Shown: positions 1 through 9,096, counted from the stretch's first letter. The stretch is 26,219 nucleotides of DNA from Jannaschia sp. W003 (GCF_025144335.1 NZ_CP083543.1:1-26219); one strand, 5' to 3'. Numbers and translations are program-made. The notes: generated by a model from the sequence alone, not told the origin.

Positions 1-427
1 CCACTACGTCGAGGCCGACACGCTAGATGCGCTGATTCCGCAGCTCGCGGGCGTCGACCCCGAGGGCGCGCGCGCGACCTTGGAGGCCTACAACGCCGCC
101 TGCGACCGGGAGGCGGCCTTCGACCCCACCGCGCTCGACGGCAAGGCCGCGCGGGGGATCGCGCCGCCCAAGAGCAACTGGGCCCAGCCCATCGAGCAGG
201 GTCCGTTCCGCGCCTATCCCGTCACCGGGGGCATTACCTTCACCTACGGCGGCCTCCGAGTCTCGGACCGGGGCGCGGTGATGCGCGAGGACGGGACCGA
301 GATCGCCGGCCTCCACGCCTGCGGCGAGATGGTGGGCGGCGTGTTCTACGAGGGCTACCCCGGCGGCTCGGGCCTCACCTCGGGCGCGGTGTTCGGCCGC
401 CTCGCGGGGACGCACGCCGCCGCCTGA
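1..427 (+). CDS. tcuA: FAD-dependent tricarballylate dehydrogenase-like flavoprotein, C-terminal part
   Basis: Only the last 141 residues are in the window, open from the left edge in frame 2 and ending at TGA 425-427. The visible part carries the C-terminal FAD-contact signature of the fumarate reductase / TcuA flavoprotein group: GITFTYGGLRV, then GLHACGEMVGG, then YPGGSGLTSGAVFGR near the end. The combination of KSNWAQPI, YPVTGGITF and the glycine-rich terminal motif is closer to TcuA (tricarballylate to cis-aconitate) than to SdhA or FrdA. That assignment is from memory of the family, and other alpha-hydroxy or enoate flavoproteins of this fold are possible. It ends 6 bp before the convergent LacI gene, so it is not part of the sugar operon that follows. 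Its own operon lies left of the window. Confidence 0.75.
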   Translation, partial: HYVEADTLDALIPQLAGVDPEGARATLEAYNAACDREAAFDPTALDGKAARGIAPPKSNWAQPIEQGPFRAYPVTGGITFTYGGLRVSDRGAVMREDGTEIAGLHACGEMVGGVFYEGYPGGSGLTSGAVFGRLAGTHAAA

Positions 428-433
428 GCACGC

Positions 434-1438
434 TTACACCGGCGGCCCCGTGGTGGCGCGCACGGCGAGGGTGGCGGCGACCTCGGTCACGCTGGGTGGC
501 CCCTCGGGGTCGCCGATGCGGCCCAGCAGCACGCGCGCCAGCCGCCGCCCGAGGCGCGCGGGCGCGGTCGCCATGGTGGTCAGGGGCGGGATCGCGAGCG
601 CCGCGTCCTCGATGTCGTCGAAGCCCACCACCGACACCGCGCGCCCCGGCACCAGCCCCTCGCGGGCCAGGGCGATGCAGGCCCCCAGCGCCACCATGTC
701 GCCGTTGCACACCACCGCCGTCACGCCGGGGTGGGCCGCGCGCAGGGCCGCCATCGCCTCCATCCCCGCGCGCCGCCCGTCGGGCGAGGGCCAGATGACC
801 GGCTCGCCCAGGGCGCCATCCCGCATCGCCGCGCCATACCCCGCGATGCGCTGCTCGCGCACGTAGGTCATGTCGGTGCCGCCGAGATAGGCGATGCGCC
901 GGTGTCCGAGCGCGGCGAGGTGGCGCGTGGCCGCGCCCGTGGCCTCGGCGTTGCGGATGCCCACGTAGTCGAAGCGCCCCCCGGCAGGCCGAAGGAACGT
1001 GACCGTGGGCACGTCGTGGGCGGCGAGCAGGTCGAGGGTGCGGGGCGGCGTGCCCACGGCAGGCACCCACATCAGCCCGCCCCGCCCGTGGCGGATGAAC
1101 GCCTCGATCTGCCGGAACTGCTTGTCCGGGTCGTCCTGCCCGTCGAGCAGCGAGACGAGGTAGCCCTCGGCCTCCAGCAGGTCGACCGCGCCGCTGACGA
1201 CCTCGGCGTTGAAGGGGTTGCCGAGGCGGTTGAGAACGAACCCGATCTCGCGCCGCTCGCCCGAGCGCATGGCCGCGGCCTGGGAGTTGGGCAGGTAGTG
1301 CAGCGCCGCGGCGGCGCGCAGCACCTTGGCGCGGGTCTCCTCGGAGATGCGCCCCGTGCCGCGCATCACCTGGCTCACGGTCGGGATCGACACCCCTGCC
1401 TCCTTGGCGACCGTTCCGAGGGTGGGCTTGCGGGGCAT
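434..1438 (-). CDS. LacI-family transcriptional regulator, probable repressor of the adjacent ABC transporter operon
   Basis: The protein has 334 residues. It starts with MPRKPTLGTVAKEAGVS and carries the LacI helix-turn-helix at about residues 6-26 (AKEAGVSIPTVSQVMRG), the hinge helix with YLPNSQAAAMRSG at about 48-60, and a periplasmic-binding-protein-like sensor domain to the end (VVGFDDIEDAALAIPPLTT is the usual region near its end). The start at 1438 is chosen because the family begins a few residues before the helix-turn-helix and because AAGGA lies 6 bases upstream; a longer open frame reaches 1498 but adds residues the family lacks. The gene is divergent from the sugar-binding protein gene and shares with it a 279-bp control region containing a CG-centred palindrome. 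It probably senses the imported sugar or a product of it; the ligand cannot be read from the sequence. Confidence 0.92.
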   Translation of the reverse strand: MPRKPTLGTVAKEAGVSIPTVSQVMRGTGRISEETRAKVLRAAAALHYLPNSQAAAMRSGERREIGFVLNRLGNPFNAEVVSGAVDLLEAEGYLVSLLDGQDDPDKQFRQIEAFIRHGRGGLMWVPAVGTPPRTLDLLAAHDVPTVTFLRPAGGRFDYVGIRNAEATGAATRHLAALGHRRIAYLGGTDMTYVREQRIAGYGAAMRDGALGEPVIWPSPDGRRAGMEAMAALRAAHPGVTAVVCNGDMVALGACIALAREGLVPGRAVSVVGFDDIEDAALAIPPLTTMATAPARLGRRLARVLLGRIGDPEGPPSVTEVAATLAVRATTGPPV

Positions 1439-1553
1439 GGGGGTCCTTCGGGCGGTATAACGTTCTTGCAGGAATGCGCGCCCGGAGAGGCGTAGCAAGC
1501 AAATCCAGCACCGGAAACGGGCAATCCGTGCCAGACCGGGCCGAAACTAACCG

Positions 1554-1582
1554 TTGACAGATGATATAACGATGTATCAAAC
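1554..1582 (+). promoter_or_regulatory. Probable promoter of the hexosyl-glycerate operon
   Basis: A perfect TTGACA lies at 1554-1559. The best -10 choices are TATCAA at 1575 (15-base spacer, 4 of 6 matches) or TCAAAC at 1577 (17-base spacer, 3 of 6). The box sits directly before the LacI-type palindrome, so repressor bound there would cover the core promoter. The -10 is weak and unproven. Confidence 0.5.
1562..1579. promoter_or_regulatory. Candidate LacI-family operator
   Basis: TGATATAACGATGTATCA is an 18-bp imperfect palindrome in which 14 of 18 positions agree with the reverse complement and the centre is CG (1570/1571). LacI/GalR-type operators are typically palindromes of this length with a central CpG, where the hinge helix inserts. 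It is the only sequence of this kind I found in the 1439-1717 control region and it follows a TTGACA box by two bases. A weaker sequence sharing TATAACG lies at 1456-1462. Confidence 0.6.
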
Positions 1583-1679
1583 CTTACGCATCGGCGCGGG
1601 GCGATGTCCGTGCGCATCCGTGCGCCGCCGACCGGGATCCGTGGCGCGGGGATGGCGCGGCGCGGACGGCACACACGAA

Positions 1680-1700
1680 GCCCGGCCGCGCGTGCCGGGC
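1680..1700 (+). other. Short perfect stem-loop in the leader of the binding-protein gene
   Basis: GCCCGGC (1680-1686) and GCCGGGC (1694-1700) form a perfect 7-bp GC stem with a 7-base loop. It ends just before the ribosome site (AAGGGAGAGA) and 17 bases before the start codon at 1718. It could limit ribosome access or protect the mRNA end. In such GC-rich DNA, chance is also possible. Confidence 0.4.
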
Positions 1701-1717
1701 GCCAAAGGGAGAGAACG

Positions 1718-2983
1718 ATGACCCAACGACGCAAGCTCGCCGCCGCGGCCTCCGCCGCCGCCCTGCTCTGGGGCGCCGCCGCGAGCGCCGAGGTCCTGAT
1801 GTGGTCCACGCAGGCCCGCCCTGCCGAGGAGGCGCAGGCCATGCGCGAGCAGGTGCTCGCTGGCGCCCCCTCCGAGGTGGACTTCCAGCCCAACGAGGGC
1901 GGCCCCTGGCTGACCCGCCTCCAGGCCGAGCTCGAGGCCGGCAGCGGCTCGATCGGCGTTCTGGGCGCGCTGCATGGCGACTTCGCCGCGCTCGACCCGG
2001 ACGCGATGGTCCCCCTGGGCGACCTCGGCGTGCAGTCCACCTCGGACACGTTCAACGAGCTGTCGATGCTGGGCACCGACTCCATGCGCTACATGCCGTG
2101 GATGCAGGCCTCCTACATCATGGCCGCGAACCGCAAGGCCTTGGACTACCTTCCCGAGGGCGCCGACATCGACGCGCTGACCTACGACGAGCTGATCGCC
2201 TGGTCGGCCGCCGTTGAGGAGGGCGAGGGCCGCAAGCTGTTCGGCTTCCCGGCCGGCCCCAAGGGCCTGAAGCACCGCTTCTTCCAAGGCTACCTCTACC
2301 CGTCCTTCACGAACGGCGTGGTCCGCACCTTCGCCTCGGACGAAGCGGTCACGGCTTGGGAGACCTTCAAGGAGCTCTGGAGCCACACCAACCCGTCGTC
2401 CACGAACTTCTCGTTCATGCAGGAGCAGTTGCTGAACGACGACGTGTGGATCGCCTTCGACCACACCTCGCGCCTCGCGGACGCCTTCAACCAGCGCCCC
2501 GACGACTTCGTGGCCTTCCCGGCGCCCGCCGGACCCTCGGGCCGCGGCTTCATGCCGGTGCTCGCGGGCCTCGCGATCCCGACCACCGCGCCCGACATGG
2601 ACGAGGCCAAGGCACTGGTGGCCTACATGATGGAGCCCGAGACCCAGATCGCCACGCTGCGCGCCACCAACTTCTTTCCGGTGGTCGACGTGGAGCTGCC
2701 CGATGACCTGCCCCCGGCGGTGAAGGCGGCCGGAGACGCGGTGGCGAAGATGAGCGCTTCGGCCGACGCCAACCCCGGCCTCCTGCCGGCCGGCCTCGGC
2801 GACAAGGGCGGCGACTTCTCCCGCGTCTTCTCGGACACCTTCGAGCGGATCGTGCTCGCCGGCCAGCCGGTGCGCGACGTGCTCGACGAGCAGGCCGAGA
2901 CGCTGCGCGCGATCATGGAAGAGACCGGCGCCCCCTGCTGGGCCCCGGACGCCCCGTCGGAGGGCGCCTGCCCGGTCGAGTGA
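1718..2983 (+). CDS. ABC transporter extracellular sugar-binding protein (family 1 type)
   Basis: The protein has 421 residues with a clear Sec signal peptide: a basic start (MTQRRK), a hydrophobic Ala/Leu stretch and probable cleavage after ASA at residue 24, giving a mature protein that begins EVLMWS. The length and the overall pattern (MWSTQARPAEEAQAMREQV, then NEGGPWLTRLQAELEAG) fit the maltose/glycerol-phosphate-type binding proteins that serve MalF/MalG-like permeases. The start at 1718 is preferred over an upstream in-frame GTG because it is preceded by AAGGGAGAGA and opens the signal peptide. Two cysteines close to the C-terminus (in GAPCWAP and GACPVE) could form a disulfide. It is the first gene of the operon. 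The downstream enzymes suggest the ligand is a hexosyl-glycerate; the protein itself does not reveal its ligand. Confidence 0.92.
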   Translation: MTQRRKLAAAASAAALLWGAAASAEVLMWSTQARPAEEAQAMREQVLAGAPSEVDFQPNEGGPWLTRLQAELEAGSGSIGVLGALHGDFAALDPDAMVPLGDLGVQSTSDTFNELSMLGTDSMRYMPWMQASYIMAANRKALDYLPEGADIDALTYDELIAWSAAVEEGEGRKLFGFPAGPKGLKHRFFQGYLYPSFTNGVVRTFASDEAVTAWETFKELWSHTNPSSTNFSFMQEQLLNDDVWIAFDHTSRLADAFNQRPDDFVAFPAPAGPSGRGFMPVLAGLAIPTTAPDMDEAKALVAYMMEPETQIATLRATNFFPVVDVELPDDLPPAVKAAGDAVAKMSASADANPGLLPAGLGDKGGDFSRVFSDTFERIVLAGQPVRDVLDEQAETLRAIMEETGAPCWAPDAPSEGACPVE

Positions 2984-3004
2984 CTGGCGCGTAGCCACTG
3001 ACAC

Positions 3005-3040
3005 GTGCGCCCGGGCCGCTTCTCCCCGGCCTGGGCGCAC
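3005..3040 (+). other. Strong stem-loop between binding-protein and permease genes
   Basis: GTGCGCCCGGGCCG (3005-3018) pairs with CGGCCTGGGCGCAC (3027-3040) over 14 base pairs, counting one G-U pair, around an 8-base loop. No T-run follows (CCCCTCCCTCCC instead), so it is not a classical full terminator. This position, between a binding-protein gene and its permease genes, is where many ABC operons carry a structure that stabilises the upstream message or thins transcription, so that binding protein is made in excess. Confidence 0.65.
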
Positions 3041-3074
3041 CCCCTCCCTCCCCCGCGAAGCCGGAGCGTCTCGC

Positions 3075-3920
3075 ATGAATTCCGCGCGCCTGCCGTACCT
3101 GCTGATCCTGCCGGTCACGCTCTTCCTGCTGGTCTTCTTCATCTACCCCTTCGTGCTGGTGGCGCAGGTCGCCTTCACCGACGACGGCGCGTGGAGCCTC
3201 GAGAACTTCCGCGAGGTGACCGGCTACTGGAAGTTCAACGCGACCCTGGGCAACACGCTGCTGCTCGCCGCCGTGGTGGTGCCGATCCAGCTGGCCCTGT
3301 CGCTCTTGATGGCCACCATGGTGGTGCGGATGAAAAAGGGGCGCGATCTGGTCCTCTACGTCTGGACGATCCCGCTGGGGATCTCGGACCTCGCGGCGGG
3401 CATCATCTGGCTCGCGATCTTCGAGCAGTCGGGCTTCCTCAACTCGATGATGTCCGGCCTCGGCCTGATCGACCGGCCCGTGAGCTTCCTGAGCTACCAG
3501 AACCTGCCCATGGTGTTCCTGGCTATCGCGCTGGCCGAGATCTGGCGCGCCACCGCGATCATGCTCGTCATCATCGTGGCCGGCATCGGCCTGATCCCCA
3601 AGGAGTACTACGAGGCCGCCGAGGTGTTCGGCGCCTCGCGTTGGAAGCAGTTCACCCGCGTGACCCTGCCGCTCCTGCGGCCCTCGCTGCAGACCGCGCT
3701 GGTGCTGCGGGTGATCCTGGCCTTCGAGGTCTTCGCCGTGGTCGCCGCCCTCGGCGGCACGCTGTTCCCGGTGCTGATGGGCCAGACCTACGCCTACCAG
3801 TTCGACCTGAACGACAGCGGCGCGGCCGCCGCCCTGGCGCTGATCATCCTCGCCATCTCGATCGCCGCCACCCTCGTCATCCTGCGCGCCCTGCGCGTGC
3901 CCAAGGGAGCCACCATATGA
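3075..3920 (+). CDS. ABC transporter permease, MalF/UgpA-like
   Basis: This 281-residue inner-membrane protein starts with a hydrophobic segment (LPYLLILPVTLFLLVFFIYP) and contains about six membrane helices. The EAA loop that contacts the ATPase is clear from about residue 180: EAAEVFGASRWKQFTRVTLP. The start at 3075 is the only ATG that precedes the first helix at the usual distance; the ribosome site is weak (GGAGCGTCTCGC). Its stop overlaps the next start in ATGA (3917-3920), so the two permeases are translationally coupled, as expected of a heterodimeric channel. It supplies one half of the membrane pore of the sugar importer. Confidence 0.93.
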   Translation: MNSARLPYLLILPVTLFLLVFFIYPFVLVAQVAFTDDGAWSLENFREVTGYWKFNATLGNTLLLAAVVVPIQLALSLLMATMVVRMKKGRDLVLYVWTIPLGISDLAAGIIWLAIFEQSGFLNSMMSGLGLIDRPVSFLSYQNLPMVFLAIALAEIWRATAIMLVIIVAGIGLIPKEYYEAAEVFGASRWKQFTRVTLPLLRPSLQTALVLRVILAFEVFAVVAALGGTLFPVLMGQTYAYQFDLNDSGAAAALALIILAISIAATLVILRALRVPKGATI

Positions 3921-4777
3921 GCCAGGCCTCCATGGCCGCGCCCGCCGCGACGGGCGATCCGGCCCCGATCCCCGTCCGCAGCGCGGGCAGCTTCCTCTAC
4001 GTGGCCGGCGTGGTGCTGCTGTGCGCCTGGGTGCTGGTGCCCCTCTACCTGCTCCTGGTGAACACCCTCAGCTCACCCGAGGCGGTGAACAGCTTCCCGA
4101 AGTCCGCGGTGCCGGAGTTCGACCTCGGCAGCCTCGCGTTCTTCACCCGCTACCAGGGCATGATCGACGCGCTGTGGTCGTCGCTCGAGGTCGCGGTGCT
4201 GACCATGATCCTGTCGATCCTCGTGGGCGCGCCCGCGGGCTACGCGCTGTCGCGCTTCGAGTTCCGCGGCAAGGAGCTGTTCCGCCTCCTGATCCTGCTC
4301 ACGCGCGCCTTCCCGCTGCCGCTGCTCGCCCTGCCCCTCGCGGTGCTGTTCATCCGCGTCGGGCTGGACGACACCGTGCTCGGCCTCGCCTTCGTGCACA
4401 CCACGCTCGCGATCCCCTTCGCGGTGCTGATCACCTTCTCGCTGTTCTCGGGCATCCCCGTGGAGCTGGAGGAGGCGGCCTGGACGCTGGGCTGCACGCG
4501 GTTCACCGCCTTCACCAAGGTGGTGCTGCCGCTGATCCTGCCGGGCATCACCGCGTCGGCGATCTTCGCCTTCGTGATATCCTGGAACGAGGTCTTCGCC
4601 GCCGCGGTGCTCACAATCGAGAACCGCACCCTGCCGGCGTTCCTGCTCCAGAGCCTCGCCGAGTCGCCGCTGCACCTGAAGTTCGCAGGCGGCTTCATCC
4701 TCGTCGTGCCGGCGCTCGTCTTCATCTTCGCCGTGCGCAAGTACCTGTTCGCCATGTGGGGCATCGCCAACCGCTGA
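3917..4777 (+). CDS. ABC transporter permease, MalG/UgpE-like
   Basis: The protein has 286 residues. It begins with a polar Ala/Pro-rich tail of about 25 residues, then a first helix (YVAGVVLLCAWVLVPLYLLLVN) and further helices to the C-terminus, which ends FAMWGIANR in the style of MalG-type subunits. The EAA loop is at about residues 186-206 (EAAWTLGCTRFTAFTKVVLP). The start ATG at 3917 overlaps the stop of the previous permease by four bases and is preceded by AAGGGAGC. A longer open frame begins upstream but is a reading of the previous gene out of frame. It forms the second half of the importer pore. Confidence 0.93.
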   Translation: MSQASMAAPAATGDPAPIPVRSAGSFLYVAGVVLLCAWVLVPLYLLLVNTLSSPEAVNSFPKSAVPEFDLGSLAFFTRYQGMIDALWSSLEVAVLTMILSILVGAPAGYALSRFEFRGKELFRLLILLTRAFPLPLLALPLAVLFIRVGLDDTVLGLAFVHTTLAIPFAVLITFSLFSGIPVELEEAAWTLGCTRFTAFTKVVLPLILPGITASAIFAFVISWNEVFAAAVLTIENRTLPAFLLQSLAESPLHLKFAGGFILVVPALVFIFAVRKYLFAMWGIANR

Positions 4778-4806
4778 GGCGGGGCGGGGGCCCGAAGGAG
4801 AGACCG

Positions 4807-5846
<1,040 letters not shown>

Positions 5847-5850
<4 letters not shown>

Positions 5851-7136
5851 CCGCGCTCGACACCGCCGCCCTCTTGCGCGAGGCCGAGGCGATCCTCCGT
5901 GCCAACGACCGGGGCACCTACACCGTGCCGACCGAAGGCCTCTACCCGTTCCAGTGGAACTGGGACTCGTGCCTCACCGCGCTGGGGCAGGCCCGCTTCG
6001 ACGAGGCCCGCGCCTTCCGCGAGATCGAGACCCTGCTGGACCACCAGTGGGAGGACGGCATGGTCCCCCACATCGTGTTCCACCAGCCCGACGACGGCTA
6101 CTTCCCCGGCCCCGACGTCTGGCGCACGGGGCGCGCCGTGCCGACCTCGGGCATCACCCAGCCGCCCGTGGCGGGCTTCGCGCTGGCACGGCTGGTCGAG
6201 CGCGCGCGGGACCGCGCGGCGGCCGAGCGCGCCGCCCGCGCCCTCCTGCCGAAGATCGCCGCCTGGCACGACTGGTTCATGCGCTGCCGCGACCCCGAGG
6301 GCACCGGGCTGGTGGCGATCGTCCACCCCTGGGAGTCGGGGCGCGACAACTCCGTTGACTGGGACGCCGCCCTCGCCCGCGTCTCCACCGAAGGGGTCGA
6401 GCCCTTCGTGCGCCGCGATACGGGCCACGCCAACCCCGCGCACCGGCCCACGCAAGAGCAGTACGAGCGATACGTCGCCCTCGTGCAGGGGTTCCGGGAC
6501 CTCGGCTGGGACAACGCGAAGATCCACGACGCCTCGCCCTTCCGTGTGGTCGATCCGGGCTTCAACGCGATCCTCGTGCGCTCCGGCTTCGACCTCGCGC
6601 GGCTCGCCGACGAACTGGCCGAGGGCGCGCTCGCGGCGCGGCTGCGCGGCCAAGCCGAGCGGGGCCTCGCGGCCCTGGACGGCCTCTGGAGCGAGGCGCA
6701 CGGCCAGTACCTGTGCTGGGACCGCGTCGCCGGCGCGCCCGTGGACAGCCCCTCGGTGGGCGGCCTGCTCGCGGCCTTCGCGCCCGTCCCCGCCCCCCGT
6801 GCCGCCGCCATCGCGCGCCGCATCGAGGCGCTGGCCGAGCGGGCGCGCTTCGCGGTGCCCAGCCACGACCCGGCCGCCCCCGAGTACGACGGCCGCCGCT
6901 ACTGGCGCGGCCCGCTCTGGCTGATCGTCAACTACATGATCGCCGACGGCCTGCGCGCGGCCGGAGAGACGGCGGTGGCGGAGCGCATCGTGGCCGACAG
7001 TCTCGCGCTGATCGCAGACAGCGGCTTCGCCGAGTACTACGATCCGCAGACCGGCGCCCCCTGCGGCGGCGGACGGTTCACGTGGACGGCGGCGATGGTA
7101 ATCGAGTTCCTCTCCCGCGAAAGGCAGCCCGCATGA
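5847..7136 (+). CDS. GH63/MGH1-type glycosidase, probable mannosylglycerate (or glucosylglycerate) hydrolase
   Basis: The 429-residue protein has an (alpha/alpha)6-type pattern and no signal peptide, so it acts in the cytoplasm on imported substrate. Recognisable family positions are TYTVPTEGLYPFQWNWDS (24-41), DGMVPHIVFH (70-79), HPWESGRDNS (160-169), YWRGPLWLIVNYM, and EYYDPQTG near the C-terminus. By analogy with the characterised mannosylglycerate hydrolase of Thermus and glucosylglycerate hydrolase of Mycolicibacterium hassiacum, D167 is the likely catalytic acid and E396 the likely base; this mapping is from memory, not an alignment. The length is that of the short single-domain bacterial MGH group, far shorter than eukaryotic GH63 glucosidase I. 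Starts and stops overlap those of both neighbours by four bases. The glycerate kinase two genes downstream argues for a glyceric-acid glycoside as substrate; the isomerase favours mannose over glucose. Confidence 0.8.
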
Positions 7137-7822
7137 AGCGCTCGCGCATCAACCAGCTCATCGCCGAGGGGGCCGAGACCATCGCCCGCCACGGCTTCGC
7201 CTTGCCGCCCTTCGCCCGGTGGTCGCCGGACGAGCTGGCGGCGCGGGCGGACGAGGCGCGGCACGTGATCGACGCCCGTTGCGGCTGGGACGTCACCGAC
7301 TACGGCGCGGGACGCTATGCCGAGATGGGGCTGTTCCTGTTCACCTTGCGCAACGGCCTGCTGTCGGACCTCCAGCGCGGCGGCGGCATGTGCTACGCCG
7401 AGAAGCTGCTGATCTCGGGGCAGGACCAGCTCTCGCCGATGCACACCCACCGCCTGAAGGCCGAGGACATCATCAACCGCGGCGGCGCGACCCTGGTCGT
7501 GGAGCTCTACGGCTCGGACGACGATGGCGGCTTCGCCGAGGACCGGGGCGGGCGCGTGTGGCTCGACGGGATCGCGCGCGACTACGGGCCGGGCGAGAAG
7601 CTGCGCCTAGAGCCGGGCGAGAGCGTGACGCTCCGCCCCGGCGACTGGCACGCCTTCTGGGGCGAGGGCGGCGAGGTGCTGATCGGCGAGGTCTCGACCG
7701 TGAACGACGACGAGACCGACAACGTCTTCCGCGACCCCATCGGCCGGTTCTCGGAGATTGAGGAGGACGCGCCGCCGACCCACCTCCTGGTCAGCGACTA
7801 CGCGGCCCGGCTCGCCCGCTGA
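7133..7822 (+). CDS. D-lyxose/D-mannose isomerase-like cupin
   Basis: The 229-residue protein matches the D-lyxose isomerase family in length (about 227 in the E. coli O157 enzyme) and motif. The cupin metal site is complete: H104 and H106 in SPMHTHRLKAED, E111, and H173 in RPGDWHAFWGEGG. YAEKLLI and INRGGATLVVELYG are also family-typical. Known members are Mn-dependent and interconvert D-lyxose with D-xylulose and D-mannose with D-fructose; they use sugars of mannose-like C2 configuration, and glucose is not a normal substrate. In this operon the fitting role is mannose to fructose after hydrolysis, with fructose entering metabolism through a kinase not in the window. It starts in the ATGA overlap with the glycosidase (7133-7136) and its stop overlaps the kinase start (TGATG). 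Confidence 0.83.
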   Translation: MKRSRINQLIAEGAETIARHGFALPPFARWSPDELAARADEARHVIDARCGWDVTDYGAGRYAEMGLFLFTLRNGLLSDLQRGGGMCYAEKLLISGQDQLSPMHTHRLKAEDIINRGGATLVVELYGSDDDGGFAEDRGGRVWLDGIARDYGPGEKLRLEPGESVTLRPGDWHAFWGEGGEVLIGEVSTVNDDETDNVFRDPIGRFSEIEEDAPPTHLLVSDYAARLAR

Positions 7823-9096
7823 TGCCTGCCGACCCCCGCGCCTTCCTCGCCGGCCTGTTCGACGTCGCCGTCGCCCGCGCGGACCCCCTCGCGGTGGTGC
7901 CGCCGCATCTGCCCGAGCGGCCCGCGGGGCGTCTGCTGGTGATCGGCGCGGGCAAGGCCAGCGCGCGCATGGCCGAGGCGGTCGAGGCCCATTACGGCCC
8001 TTGCGAGGGACTCGTCCTCACGCGCTACGGCTACGCGCGCCCCTGCGCGGGGATCGAGATCGCCGAGGCCGCCCATCCCGTGCCCGACGAGGCGGGGCTG
8101 GCGGCCACGGCGCGGCTCCTGCGGCTGGTGGAGGGACTGACACCGGACGACCTCGTGATCGCGCTGATCTCGGGCGGCGGCTCGTCGCTTCTCTGCGCGC
8201 CGGCGCCCGGGTTGGGGCTGGCCGACAAGCAGGCGCTCAACGCCGCGCTCCTGCGCTCGGGCGCGCCGATCGGGGCGATGAACCGGGTCCGCAAGGCGGC
8301 GTCGATGGTGAAGGGCGGCCGCCTCGCCGCCGCCTGCCACCCCGCCCGCGTCCTGAGCCTCGTCATCTCAGATGTGCCAGGCGACGACCCCTCGGAGATC
8401 GCCTCGGGCCCGACCGTAGGCGACCGCGATCCGGGCGGCGCGTCCGTGACCGAGATCCTCGACCGCTGGTCCATTGATCTGCCTCGGGCGCTGTGCGACG
8501 TCCTCGTCGCCTCCGAAGGCGCGCTTCCGGCGACCGATCCGCGGCTGGCGCGGTCCGAGGTGCGCGTGATCGCCGCGCCGCGCCATTCGCTGGAGGCCGC
8601 CGCAGAGGTTGCGCGCACAGCTGGGGTCGCGGTGCGCCCCCTCGGCGACGCGCTGGAGGGCGAGGCGCGCGAGCTGGGCGCGGCGCAGGCGAGGGCGGCC
8701 CTCGACGTCGCCGCCGGGCTGCGGGCATCGGACGCGCCCGCCCTCCTCCTGTCGGGCGGCGAGTGCACCGTCACGCGCCGGGGCGACGGCACGGGCGGTC
8801 CCAACGCCGAGTTCGCCCTCGCGGCGGCGCTGGCGCTCGACGGGCACCCGCGCATCCACGTCCTCGCCTGCGACACAGACGGCGTGGACGGCGCCGCCGA
8901 GGTCGCCGGCGCCTACGCCGGCCCGGACACGCTGGCCGGCGCCCGCGCGGCAGGCGTCGATGCCGCCACCGCGCTGGCCGGGAACGACGCCCACGCATTC
9001 TTCGCCGCCGCTGGTGGACAGGTCGTGACGGGCCCGACGCTGACCAACGTCAACGACTTCCGCGCCATACTCGTCCTGCCGCCGGATGCGGGCTGA
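7822..9096 (+). CDS. gckA: Glycerate 2-kinase, MOFRL family
   Basis: This 424-residue protein has the N-terminal glycerate-kinase domain (LLVIGAGKASARMAEAVE at about 38-55; LISGGGSSLLCAP at about 114-126; NRVRKAASMVKGGRLA; LVISDVPGDDPSEIASGPTVGD) and the C-terminal MOFRL domain (LLSGGECTVTRRGDGTGGPNAEFALAAAL; ACDTDGVDG; GPTLTNVNDFRAIL). Family members phosphorylate D-glycerate at C2 to give 2-phosphoglycerate. The same family is often mis-labelled hydroxypyruvate reductase (TtuD). It is the last gene of the operon, starting one base inside the isomerase stop (TGATG at 7820-7824). It gives glycerate released by the glycosidase a direct route to lower glycolysis. Confidence 0.93.
   Translation: MPADPRAFLAGLFDVAVARADPLAVVPPHLPERPAGRLLVIGAGKASARMAEAVEAHYGPCEGLVLTRYGYARPCAGIEIAEAAHPVPDEAGLAATARLLRLVEGLTPDDLVIALISGGGSSLLCAPAPGLGLADKQALNAALLRSGAPIGAMNRVRKAASMVKGGRLAAACHPARVLSLVISDVPGDDPSEIASGPTVGDRDPGGASVTEILDRWSIDLPRALCDVLVASEGALPATDPRLARSEVRVIAAPRHSLEAAAEVARTAGVAVRPLGDALEGEARELGAAQARAALDVAAGLRASDAPALLLSGGECTVTRRGDGTGGPNAEFALAAALALDGHPRIHVLACDTDGVDGAAEVAGAYAGPDTLAGARAAGVDAATALAGNDAHAFFAAAGGQVVTGPTLTNVNDFRAILVLPPDAG

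Noticed and set aside
1439..1498. Longer N-terminus for the LacI regulator starting at 1498
   Set aside because: It adds 20 residues absent from the family, while the ATG at 1438 has a good ribosome site and the normal distance to the helix-turn-helix.
3005..3040. Reading the long hairpin as a full terminator that ends the operon after the binding-protein gene
   Set aside because: There is no T-run after the stem, and the permease genes that follow have no convincing promoter of their own in the remaining 35 bases.
1577..3142. A 521-codon antisense frame opposite the sugar-binding protein gene
   Set aside because: It is a shadow of the plus-strand gene, with no ribosome site and no family motif.
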